Shown here: positions 45,943-54,331 of the stretch, in pieces | Numbering within the stretch: the first letter of the stretch is position 1 | Layout of the letters: the number at the start of each line of letters is the position of its first letter | Assembly: GCF_003675325.1 (NCBI RefSeq) | Contig: NZ_CP033073.1 | Span: 5,332,001-5,396,000, forward strand | Source of the DNA: Streptomyces dangxiongensis | GTDB taxonomy: Bacteria; Actinomycetota; Actinomycetes; Streptomycetales; Streptomycetaceae | Direction of reading: 5' to 3' | DNA: 64,000 nucleotides | Notes under the pieces: generated by a model | What the model was told of the DNA's origin: nothing | What the model saw: the letters and a program-made list of their open reading frames with translations, nothing else | Databases searched by the model: none | Made by a program: the position numbers and the translations under genes

Positions 45943-47073
45943 ATGACCCACCCGCTGACCATCGGCCCGCACGCCGTCGTGCCGCCCGTCGTGCTCGCCC
46001 CCATGGCAGGGATCACCAACGCGCCCTTCCGTACGCTGTGCCGGGAGTTCAGCGGCGGCAAGGGCCTGTTCGTGAGTGAGATGATCACGACCCGGGCGCT
46101 GGTCGAGCGCAACGAGAAGACGATGCAGCTCATCAGGTTCGACGCGAGCGAGCGCCCCCGCTCCCTCCAGCTTTACGGCGTCGACCCGGCGACCGTCGGC
46201 AAGGCCGTCCGCATGATCGCGGAGGAGGACCTCGCCGACCACATCGACCTGAACTTCGGCTGCCCCGTCCCGAAGGTCACGCGCAAGGGCGGCGGCTCCG
46301 CCCTCCCCTTCAAGCGGAACCTGCTGCGGGCCATCCTGCGCGAGGCGGTCACCGGTGCGGGCGACCTGCCGGTGACCATGAAGATGCGCAAGGGCATCGA
46401 CGACGACCACATCACCTACCTCGACGCCGGGCGCATCGCCGTCGAGGAGGGGGTCACGGCGATCGCCCTGCACGGCCGCACGGCGGCCCAGCACTACGGA
46501 GGCACCGCCGACTGGGACGCCATCGCGCGCCTGAAGGAGCACGTCCCGGAGATCCCGGTGCTCGGCAACGGCGACATCTGGTCGGCTGAGGACGCCCTGC
46601 GGATGGTGCGCGAGACGGGCTGCGACGGGGTGGTCGTGGGCCGGGGCTGTCTGGGGCGGCCGTGGCTGTTCGCGGACCTGGTGGCGGCGTTCGAGGGGCG
46701 CGACGACTTCCGCCGGCCGGACCTGCGCGAGGTGGCCGACGTGATGGTGCGGCACGCCACCCTGCTCGGGGAGTGGCTCGGCGACGAGGCGCGCGGCGTC
46801 ATCGACTTCCGCAAGCACGTGGCCTGGTACCTCAAGGGGTTCGCGGTCGGCTCCGAGATGCGCAAGCGGCTCGCGGTGACCTCCTCGCTGGCGGAACTGC
46901 GGGCCGGCCTGGACGAACTGGACCTCGGCCAGGGCTGGCCGGCCGGCGCGGACGGCCCGCGCGGCCGTACGTCCGGCAACAACCGGGTGGTGCTGCCGGA
47001 CGGCTGGCTGAAGGACCCGTACGACTGCGCGGGCGTGAGCGAGGACGCGGAACTGGACACGTCCGGCGGCTGA
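45943..47073 (+). CDS. dusB: tRNA-dihydrouridine synthase
   Basis: The protein is 376 residues, DusB type. The FMN barrel starts VVLAPMAGITNAPFRTLCREF; the catalytic Cys is in DLNFGCPVPKVTRKGGGSAL (about 107), and HGRTAAQHYGGTADW and VLGNGDIWS follow. The C-terminal helical RNA-binding domain covers about 255-330, and an actinobacterial tail ends near 376. It reduces specific tRNA uridines to dihydrouridine with NADPH. The ATG has GGAG seven bases upstream. It ends directly at the stop of the convergent sulfatase-like gene with no gap. Confidence 0.94.
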   Translation: MTHPLTIGPHAVVPPVVLAPMAGITNAPFRTLCREFSGGKGLFVSEMITTRALVERNEKTMQLIRFDASERPRSLQLYGVDPATVGKAVRMIAEEDLADHIDLNFGCPVPKVTRKGGGSALPFKRNLLRAILREAVTGAGDLPVTMKMRKGIDDDHITYLDAGRIAVEEGVTAIALHGRTAAQHYGGTADWDAIARLKEHVPEIPVLGNGDIWSAEDALRMVRETGCDGVVVGRGCLGRPWLFADLVAAFEGRDDFRRPDLREVADVMVRHATLLGEWLGDEARGVIDFRKHVAWYLKGFAVGSEMRKRLAVTSSLAELRAGLDELDLGQGWPAGADGPRGRTSGNNRVVLPDGWLKDPYDCAGVSEDAELDTSGG

Positions 47074-48837
47074 TCAGCCCTTCCTGGGGTGCGGTGTGGA
47101 GCCGTACGCCCGCAGGAAGCGGTCCCGGAAGGAACTCATCTTCCACACCGGGGCGTCGTGCGCGGGCCGCAGCCCGTCGGTCCAGCCCCAGTCGGCGACC
47201 TTGTCCAGCACCTTCGGATCCTTGGCGACGATCGAGACCGGCACGTCCCGGCTGGCGTGGTTGCCGCTGACCCGGGCGATGGGCTGGTGGTCGCCGAGGA
47301 ACACCAGCACGGTGTCCTTGGTGCCGTAGCGCTCCAGCCACTGGGTGAGCGCGGTCACCGAGTACTGGACCGACTTGCCGTACTCCTCGCGGGACCTGGT
47401 GGTGTCGGCGATGACGTCCGCCGGGTCGTTGCCCGCCGCCTCGATGCCCTTGAAGACCGAGCCGTCACCCAGCCGGTCCCAGCCGACCATCTTCGGGATC
47501 GGCGCCCAGGGCTGGTGGCTGGAGGTCAGGATGAGCAGCGACATCCGCGACCTGCCGTCGGCCGGCCGCTTGCTGTGCACCCGCTCCTGGTACTGCTGGA
47601 GCGCGTACTGGTCGGGCATGGTCGACCAGCTGAACTTCGGTCCCCGGTAGCCGAGCCGGAAGGCGTTGTAGACCTTGTCGAGGCCGTACCACTTCTGCTC
47701 CGGCCAGCCCTTCTGCACGCCCGGCATGACGCCGACCGTGTCGAACGAGCCGGTCTTCTCGAACGCCTCCGTCAGGCTGAGGTGGTCGCTGGCCATGACG
47801 GTGCGGTAGCGCTGCTGGTTGCTGATCCACAGGCCCGACATGGTGGTGGAGTGGCCGAGCCAGCTACTGCCGCCGTAGGTCGCCGAGGTCAGCCAGCCGC
47901 TCTTCGCGTGGAAGCCGGCCTTGTCGAGGGCCTTGGTGCGGGCGTCGAGGGTCGCGTCGACCCCCGGGGCCATGACCGGGTCCTCGATGGCGCTGCGGCC
48001 GTAGCTCTCGATGAACGTGAAGATCATGTCCTTGCCGCGCAGGTCGGGGACGAGCTGGCTGCCCGGGGTGTTCCCGAACGCGTCGACGCGGGCCACCTTG
48101 CGGAACTCCGCCTCGTCGCGCAGCGTGGCCGAGACGCGGCGGGCCTGGGCCTTCAGCGCGGTGGCGGTGCGGTCGGCGGCGAGCGGCACGCCGGCGACCT
48201 CCAGGCCGAGCGAGGAACAGGTGATCCAGACGACCCCGGCGATCAGCGTGCCGCGGGTCGCGGCGCCGGAGTGCCGGGCGAGCAGGTTGGCCAGCCGGAC
48301 CATGGCCAGCGCCGGCAGCACGAGGAGGAGCAGGACGGCGACGATCACCCCGGCCACGGCGGCAAGGGTCGTCGTACGGCCGAGGGAGTCCTCCAGATAC
48401 GACTCCGCGTCGCCGAACAACTCCCAGTCGAGGATCACGTTGAAGCTGCGGCCGAGGTACTGGTTGAAGCCCATGTCGAGCATGTTCAGCACGGTCATCG
48501 CCCCGAGCGCGACGCCGGACACCGCCGCCAGCACCACCCGGGGCCGGCGCGGCAGCGCGAGCAGCACGGCGGCCCCGACGACCGCCTCGGCGGGGATCCG
48601 CAGGAACTTCGCGGGACCCAGCCCCACCACCCGGTCGGGCATCACGAGCGCGGCGACGACGAGGGCGGCGGCCAGCACCGTGACGGTGACGGACAGCGCG
48701 TGGGCGGCGGCCGGATGCTCCTCCCGCCAGCGCCGCCGCCACGCCGGCCAGACGGTCCAGGGGCGGCGCAAGGGACGCGGGGCAGGGGCGGTCACCGCGT
48801 CGGCACCCGCTTCCTCGGCTGACTGGAGCGTGCTCAT
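47074..48837 (-). CDS. Membrane sulfatase-like enzyme (LTA synthase-type)
   Basis: The protein is 587 residues. About five membrane helices occupy 55-235, followed by an extracytoplasmic alkaline phosphatase-superfamily domain. Metal and catalytic markers are FIESYGRSA (Glu), TYGGSSWLGHSTTMSG (likely nucleophile region), LTSSHQPWAP and VFLGDHQPIA (Asp-His). This layout matches phosphoglycerol transferases of the LtaS/OpgB class, which modify wall or membrane polymers. The substrate in Streptomyces is unknown. I chose the ATG 14 codons into the longer frame because the upstream part lacks a start with a ribosome site. Confidence 0.82.
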   Translation of the reverse strand: MSTLQSAEEAGADAVTAPAPRPLRRPWTVWPAWRRRWREEHPAAAHALSVTVTVLAAALVVAALVMPDRVVGLGPAKFLRIPAEAVVGAAVLLALPRRPRVVLAAVSGVALGAMTVLNMLDMGFNQYLGRSFNVILDWELFGDAESYLEDSLGRTTTLAAVAGVIVAVLLLLVLPALAMVRLANLLARHSGAATRGTLIAGVVWITCSSLGLEVAGVPLAADRTATALKAQARRVSATLRDEAEFRKVARVDAFGNTPGSQLVPDLRGKDMIFTFIESYGRSAIEDPVMAPGVDATLDARTKALDKAGFHAKSGWLTSATYGGSSWLGHSTTMSGLWISNQQRYRTVMASDHLSLTEAFEKTGSFDTVGVMPGVQKGWPEQKWYGLDKVYNAFRLGYRGPKFSWSTMPDQYALQQYQERVHSKRPADGRSRMSLLILTSSHQPWAPIPKMVGWDRLGDGSVFKGIEAAGNDPADVIADTTRSREEYGKSVQYSVTALTQWLERYGTKDTVLVFLGDHQPIARVSGNHASRDVPVSIVAKDPKVLDKVADWGWTDGLRPAHDAPVWKMSSFRDRFLRAYGSTPHPRKG

Positions 48838-49112
48838 GCCCACCGTTACGGCCCCCCGGGGACCATCGTTCACGCCCACCGGGCAAACACCTGGTCAACA
48901 GCGCGGGAGGGGCGCGGGGGACCGACACGACGTCCGCCGGGAGCCCCGACGGTCGGCGCGCCCGCCGGAAGCCCGTACGTGTCGTGCTACCGCCGGCCCC
49001 TGCCGCTCGCGGCGTCCGCCGGGTGCCCCCGCGGTCCGTGCGTCCGCGGAGACGCGGTCCCGCTCGCACGCACGCCGGGCCCCGCCCCACTCCCGGCGCC
49101 CGCCCGGACCTC

Positions 49113-51050
49113 CTACGCGCCGCCCACCGCGGTCAGCAGTGCCAGTGGTGTCGCCGCCGAGCGGGCCTCCCGCACGCACGCGTGCGGATACGGCACCGGC
49201 TCACTGTGCGTGTCCCGCCCGTACCCCGCCCACACCTCCGGCAGCCGGTGCCCGGTCACCGTCGCCGCGTCGACCAGCGCGTGCGCGACCGTGCGGGCCT
49301 CGTCGTGCAGCCCGTACCGCGCGAGCCCCAGCGTGATCAGCGCGTTGTCGTGCGGCCAGACCGAGCCACGGTGATAGGACAGCGGGTGGTACGCCGGCTG
49401 GCCGGAGGCGACCGTGCGTACGCCCCAGCCGGAGAAGAAGTCCGGCTCCAGCAGCCGCCGGCCCACCATCTCCCCGTACTCCTTGTCCAGCAGCCCCGAC
49501 CACAGCAGGTGCCCGGCGTCGGACGCCAGCGCGTCGATGCGGCGGCCCTGCCCGTCCAGCGCGAGCGCCGGGAAGGAGTGCTCGCGCATCCAGAAGTCGC
49601 GCTGGAACCGGTCCCGGAGGTCGGCCGCAGCCTGCTCCAGCAACGCGGCGTACGTCTCGTCGGCCCACACCCCGCGCGCCACCCCCGCCGTGCGGCGCAG
49701 CGCGTCGTACGCGTAGCCCTGGGCGCCCGCCGCCATCACCGCGCCGCTGGGCCGGGTGCCGTCGGCGCAGCAGATCGCGCCGGGGGAGTCCTTCCAGTTC
49801 TGGTTGGCGAGGCCGCCCTCGTCGGCGCGGTAGACCAGGTAGCCGCGCGAGGTGAGGCCGCCGTGGTCGAGCATCCAGCCGACGGCGGCGCGCGCGTGCG
49901 GCTCCAGACGCCGGGCCAGGGCGGTGTCGCCGGTCCGCTCCACGTACGCGCCGAGCAGGATCAGGAACAGCGGGGTGGCGTCGACCGAGCCGTAGTAGCG
50001 GCCGTAGGGCACCTGCCCGAAGTGCGCCAGTTCGCCGTGCCGGACCTCGTGCACGATCTTGCCGGGCTGGGTGACCGGGGAGATGCCGCCGCCGGTCGCC
50101 TGGGTGGCGGCCAGGGCGAGGAGGGTGGCGGCGGCCGGCCGGGGGCGGTAGGGCAGGGCGAAGAGGGAGGTGAGGAGCGCGTCGCGGGCGATCAGGGTGA
50201 GGAACCAGGGGGCGCCGGCCGCCGGGACCCGCAGTTCCTCCCCGTCGGGGCCGCGCGCCTGGATCTGGAGCGCCGCCAGGTCGGCCAGACCCCGGGCGCA
50301 GGCCGCCGCCAGCTCCGGCCAGCCGGTCGGGAAGGCGACCCCCTCCACGAACTCGCCCTCCAGCTCCCGGACCTGCTCGTGCACGGCGGCCGGGTCGCGG
50401 GGCACGCGCAGGGCCCGCTTCTCGCCGTGGGGCCGGGCGATCACCCGCAGCACCAGCTCCGTCGTGCCGTGCGGTGCGAGGCCCAGGGTCCACACCAGCC
50501 GGCGGGCGCCGGTGCCCGTCTCCTCCACGGCGTCGGGGGGCGGATCGGCCATGATCGTCGTACTGGAGCGCCACTCGGCGCGCCGGTAGGTGAACTCGAT
50601 GCCGTCGTCGAGGATCTCGCGGGAGCGTACGGCGCCGGCCTTGACGTAGGTGCGGTGGTCGGAGCGGAGTTCGAACTGGTCGGTGAAGTCGGCGTCGACG
50701 GTGAGGGCGAGCCGTACGGTGGTGGCCACCGGGCGGTTGCTGGTCACCTTCACCGACTCCACCAACGAGCTGTCCCCGACAGCCTGTTCACGGAAGAGGG
50801 TGTGGGCCGGCGGTTCCTGCCGGCCGCCGCGCGGGACCAGCACGCAGCGGGCCGCGTCCCCGTCCGTGACCGGCGTGAGCACCTCGGGCACCGCGCCGTC
50901 GACGGTGAGCTGCCAGCGGCTGAGGTGCCGGGCGTCCCGGACGAACAGCCCGTCCGGCACGCACCCGCCCCGCACTCCGCCGATGTCACCCCGGTCACCC
51001 ACGGCGGCGAACGTCGCACCGTGCACGAGCAGATGATGCCGTTCCGTCAT
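49113..51050 (-). CDS. Glycogen-debranching-type glycosidase (amylo-alpha-1,6-glucosidase-like)
   Basis: The protein is 645 residues. The N-terminal beta domain (about 5-230) resembles the bacterial debranching N-domain, with GDRGDIGGVRGGCVPDGLFVRDARHLSRWQLTVDG. The (alpha/alpha)6 barrel (about 260-640) has WFLTLIARDALLTSLFALPY, QNWKDSPGAI and SYHRGSVWPHDNALITLGLARYG with the carboxylates expected for GH-type catalysis. It likely trims alpha-glucans. Its start overlaps the stop of the upstream glycosidase gene (ATGA); the two are divergent from a ROK regulator. Confidence 0.82.
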   Translation of the reverse strand: MTERHHLLVHGATFAAVGDRGDIGGVRGGCVPDGLFVRDARHLSRWQLTVDGAVPEVLTPVTDGDAARCVLVPRGGRQEPPAHTLFREQAVGDSSLVESVKVTSNRPVATTVRLALTVDADFTDQFELRSDHRTYVKAGAVRSREILDDGIEFTYRRAEWRSSTTIMADPPPDAVEETGTGARRLVWTLGLAPHGTTELVLRVIARPHGEKRALRVPRDPAAVHEQVRELEGEFVEGVAFPTGWPELAAACARGLADLAALQIQARGPDGEELRVPAAGAPWFLTLIARDALLTSLFALPYRPRPAAATLLALAATQATGGGISPVTQPGKIVHEVRHGELAHFGQVPYGRYYGSVDATPLFLILLGAYVERTGDTALARRLEPHARAAVGWMLDHGGLTSRGYLVYRADEGGLANQNWKDSPGAICCADGTRPSGAVMAAGAQGYAYDALRRTAGVARGVWADETYAALLEQAAADLRDRFQRDFWMREHSFPALALDGQGRRIDALASDAGHLLWSGLLDKEYGEMVGRRLLEPDFFSGWGVRTVASGQPAYHPLSYHRGSVWPHDNALITLGLARYGLHDEARTVAHALVDAATVTGHRLPEVWAGYGRDTHSEPVPYPHACVREARSAATPLALLTAVGGA

Positions 51051-52480
51051 CTCCGGTCCCCTCCTTCGTCACTTCTGTCGAACGCGCCGGTGCCCGTCGG
51101 GGACACGCCCGGTTCCGGGTGGTCCGTGGCCAGCAGGTCGAGCGCGAGCGCGGCGGTCCAACTGAAGCCGGTGGCGCCGCAGGCCTCACCGGTGAACGGG
51201 TCGACGTACTCGGCGAAACCCGAGGCGTCGGCCAGCCGCACCACGGCCGCGCGCAGGGCGTCGGCCGCCGCCGTCTCGCCGTGCGTCCGCAGCCCGCGCT
51301 CCACCAGCCAGCCGGTGTTGAACCAGGCCGGCCCGCGCCAGTACCGGTGCGGGTCGAAGGCCTCGCCGAGCAGGTCGTAGCTCGGCACGAGCCGGGTGCG
51401 GTCGCCGAACGAGAAGTGCGGCCCCCGCAGGGTGCGGACGAGCGCGGCGGCGACCTCCCTGGGCAGGCCCGGCAGCAGCAGCGGGACCAGGCCGCCGACA
51501 CCGCGCTCGGTGAGGAGGCCGCCGCCCCGCAGGTCGCGGCAGAGGAACATCCCGGCCCGCGGGTCCCACAGCCGTTCCACCAGCGTCGCCGTGAGCCGTT
51601 CGGCGCGGGCGCGGCGGGCGGTGCCGGTCGCGCCCAGTTCCCCGGCGATCCGGGCGAGGGCGTACTCGGAGGCGATGAGGAGCGCGTTGAACGACGGGTC
51701 CTCCACTGCGAACTCCCCGTCCTCCCGGGTGTATCCGCGGTCCCGGTAGTCGGCGGCCAGCCGCACGTACCGCCCGTAGTCCAGGTCGGTCGGCCGGTCC
51801 CCGGGCGCGCCGTGGTCGAGGTCGGCGCGCCGGAAGGAGCGGGCCGGGGCCGGGGTGATCCGGGCGAGCGGGGCGTCCCAGCAGGGGCTGTTGTCCATGC
51901 CCTGCTCCCAGGGGTGGACGACGGACGCCAGGCCGGCGCCGCCCAGGTCGCGCCGGTGCAGCAGATACCGGTGCCAGGCGGCCAGCCGCGGGTGGAGCCG
52001 GGCCAGGAAGCCGCGGGCCCGGGACAGGACGGGGTCGGCGCGGTGCACCAGCCAGGCCGCCAGCGCGTGCACGGGTGGCTGCACGATCCCGGACGTCTGT
52101 ACGGTGCGCGGGGCGCCCGCTCCGCGCCCGGCGGTGACGGAGCGCCAGAAGTCGGGGCTCGGGAAGTACGCGTCGAGCGGTACGGAGGGGTTGAACACGA
52201 TGTGCGGGACGCGCCCGTCGGCCCACTGGGCCGTCAGCAGCGTCTCCAGCTCGGTCTGGGCGCGCAGCGGCGAGATGTGCCGCAGCCCGATGGCGATGAA
52301 CGCGGAGTCCCAGGACCACTGGTGCGGGTACAGGCTGCGGGACGGGACCGTCGAACTGCCCGTCCAGTTGGCGGCCAGCACCCGGGCCGCTGCGACGTGC
52401 GCGGACGTTGCTGAAGGCGGCTGATCGTATGCGATCTCGCCGGGGGCGGGACGGGCTGTGAGCTGGGCAGAGCGATCCAC
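51047..52480 (-). CDS. MGH1/trehalase-like (alpha/alpha)6 glycosidase
   Basis: The protein is 477 residues. It has the barrel signature PHQWSWDSAFIAIGLRHI near residue 45, PHIVFNP, HPWEQGMDNSPCWDAP, and RYWRGPAWFNTGWLVERGL near the end, matching the mannosylglycerate hydrolase/trehalase-like GH63 group. It should hydrolyse a glucoside or mannoside in the cytoplasm. The GTG start follows GGGGAG at a good distance. It is the first gene of a two-gene operon, with the divergent ROK regulator 120 bases away across an AT-rich gap. Confidence 0.82.
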   Translation of the reverse strand: MDRSAQLTARPAPGEIAYDQPPSATSAHVAAARVLAANWTGSSTVPSRSLYPHQWSWDSAFIAIGLRHISPLRAQTELETLLTAQWADGRVPHIVFNPSVPLDAYFPSPDFWRSVTAGRGAGAPRTVQTSGIVQPPVHALAAWLVHRADPVLSRARGFLARLHPRLAAWHRYLLHRRDLGGAGLASVVHPWEQGMDNSPCWDAPLARITPAPARSFRRADLDHGAPGDRPTDLDYGRYVRLAADYRDRGYTREDGEFAVEDPSFNALLIASEYALARIAGELGATGTARRARAERLTATLVERLWDPRAGMFLCRDLRGGGLLTERGVGGLVPLLLPGLPREVAAALVRTLRGPHFSFGDRTRLVPSYDLLGEAFDPHRYWRGPAWFNTGWLVERGLRTHGETAAADALRAAVVRLADASGFAEYVDPFTGEACGATGFSWTAALALDLLATDHPEPGVSPTGTGAFDRSDEGGDRR

Positions 52481-52600
52481 TCGGGACTCCCCGAAGACAT
52501 CCGGCCGACCGGGTTTGGCTACGGCTACCGCAGGGTTACGTCTATTTAACACGCAAAACCCAATATGTAAGGGAAGCTTGATGAACACAAGGGGGTGCGC

Positions 52601-53821
52601 ATGACCGGGCGGCCGGGACGGACGGGCAGGGGCGCGGGACAGGCCAGCTCCGGCGAGCTGCTCGAACTGGTGCGCAGCGGAAGGGCCGTGACACGGGGTG
52701 CGCTCCAGCAGGCGACCGGACTGTCCCGGGCCACCGTCGGCCACCGCCTGGACCGGCTGTTCCGGGCCGGCTGGCTGCGGGAGGGCGCCGGCGGCCCGGT
52801 CGGCTCGCCGCTCGGCGGACGCCCCGCCGTCACACTGGAGTTCGACGACTCCCACGCGGTCGTCCTCGCCGCCGACCTCGACACCCGGCACGCCCGTGCC
52901 GCCGTCCTCACCCTGACCGGTGACCTTCTCGCCGAGCACTCCGGCGCGCTCGCCGTCGACGACGGCCCGGAGGCCGTCCTCGGCGAACTGGGCCGCTGGT
53001 TCGCCCGGTTGCTGGCCGAGGCCGGGCACCGGGCCGGGGAGGTCTGCGGCATCGGACTCGCCGTGCCCGGCCCGGTGGACAGCGGGACCGGCCGGGTCGT
53101 GCAGCCCCCGATCATGCCCGGCTGGGACGGCTACGACATACGGGGCCGGCTGTCCCGCGCCTTCACCGAGCACACCGGGGCCCGCACGGTCCCGGTCCTG
53201 GTCGACAACGACGCCAACCTGATGGCGTACGGCGAACAGCGCGCCGGACACCCCGACTGCACGGCCTTCGTACTGGTCAAGGTGTCCACCGGCATCGGCG
53301 CCGGGGTGGTCGTGCACGGCTCGGTCTACCGGGGCGTGGACGGCGGCGCCGGCGACATCGGACACATCAGGGTGGGCACCGAGGCGCTGTGCCGGTGCGG
53401 CTCGTACGGCTGTCTCGCCGCCGTCGCGAGCGGCGGCGCCGTGGCCCGCCGGCTGGCCGCCTCCGGGGTGCCGGCCGCCTCCGGCTCGGACGTACGGGAC
53501 CTGCTGGCCGCGGGCCATCCGGAGGCCGCGGCGCTCGCCCGGGAGGCCGGGCGCCGGGTCGGGGACGTACTGGCGACCGTCGTGACCCTGCTCAACCCGG
53601 GCGTCCTGATGATCGCGGGCGACCTGGCCGGGACGCCGTTCGTCACCGGCGTGCGCGAGCTGCTCTACCAGCGGGCGCTGCCCCGCTCCACGGCCCGCCT
53701 GGAGGTCGTCACCTCCCGGCTCGGGGAGCGGGCCGGACTGCTGGGCGCCGGCGCGCTGGTGGTGGAGCACCTGTACGCGCCGGAGCGGGTGGAGGAGCGG
53801 CTCTCGGCGATGGGTGTGTGA
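52601..53821 (+). CDS. ROK-family transcriptional repressor
   Basis: The protein is 406 residues. The N-terminal winged helix is LLELVRSGRAVTRGALQQATGLSRATVGHRLDRLFRAGWLRE (about 20-65). The ROK domain follows, with LAADLDTRHARAAVLTL, VDNDANLMAYGEQRA, and the ROK zinc/sugar signature GHIRVGTEALCRCGSYGCLAAV. Such NagC/XylR-type proteins sense a sugar and repress nearby glycoside genes. AAGGGGG lies five bases before the ATG. It is divergent from the two glycosidase genes. It has a DNA-binding domain, so it is not the missing ManNAc kinase of the sialidase locus. Confidence 0.9.
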   Translation: MTGRPGRTGRGAGQASSGELLELVRSGRAVTRGALQQATGLSRATVGHRLDRLFRAGWLREGAGGPVGSPLGGRPAVTLEFDDSHAVVLAADLDTRHARAAVLTLTGDLLAEHSGALAVDDGPEAVLGELGRWFARLLAEAGHRAGEVCGIGLAVPGPVDSGTGRVVQPPIMPGWDGYDIRGRLSRAFTEHTGARTVPVLVDNDANLMAYGEQRAGHPDCTAFVLVKVSTGIGAGVVVHGSVYRGVDGGAGDIGHIRVGTEALCRCGSYGCLAAVASGGAVARRLAASGVPAASGSDVRDLLAAGHPEAAALAREAGRRVGDVLATVVTLLNPGVLMIAGDLAGTPFVTGVRELLYQRALPRSTARLEVVTSRLGERAGLLGAGALVVEHLYAPERVEERLSAMGV

Positions 53822-54331
53822 GCGCGGGCGAGGGGCGCGTGAGGGTGGGGCGCGTGACATGGGCGAGGGGGCGCGTGACGTGGCCGGGGACCGTGTGACG
53901 CAGGTTGTGTGACGCGGGTGTTTCCTCTGACCGGGCGCGTCCGTGGCCGGGTCCGCATGGTGGAACCGGCCGCTCTGTGGCAGCGTGATTCTCGCCACCC
54001 TTGATAAGGGTTGCGCTCAGATGAGCGGATCATGCACGACTGCACTTCTCCAAGGGGTGGCACTGCGTGCCACCCCTTGATCGTTCATCGATCGAACTCA
54101 GTCGTGCTGGGAGATGCTCACATGAGCGCGAAAGTTCACGTCGGAGGGGCTGTTGTCTTCAAGAAGTGAAAACACAAACGGCGCTTGGCTTGCCAAGCCT
54201 TGACTTTCGATCCGCTGGCGGACAGGTGGTTACAGGCGTATGACGCGCAAGTGGACGTACCCATGGGCCTTCGATCTGGGTATGTTCCTCGCCGTCAGGG
54301 CAGCCACCGTGGCCTCAAGGAGTCGAGACCC
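53822..54331. other. 510-base gap upstream of ppdK
   Basis: No gene is supported here. The gap holds a terminator-like hairpin at 54052-54078, a small one at 53997-54011 (ACCCTT-gat-AAGGGT), and a GGCTTG-C-CAAGCC palindrome at 54187-54199 directly beside TTGACT. The AT content is higher than elsewhere between 54120 and 54180. The ppdK promoter probably lies near the palindrome, which could be an operator. Confidence 0.5.
54052..54078 (+). terminator. Hairpin between ROK gene and ppdK
   Basis: Perfect 11-base arms AAGGGGTGGCA and TGCCACCCCTT flank a five-base loop. No U-run follows. It may end ROK transcription or belong to the ppdK leader. Confidence 0.6.

Noticed and set aside
48838..49112. 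Possible small gene between sulfatase-like and debranching genes
   Set aside because: Frames here have no ribosome site or family features; treated as a promoter/terminator gap.
52601..53821. ROK protein as the missing ManNAc kinase (NanK) of the sialidase locus
   Set aside because: It has an N-terminal winged helix, lies 25 kb away and is divergent from other glycosidases, so it is a repressor.
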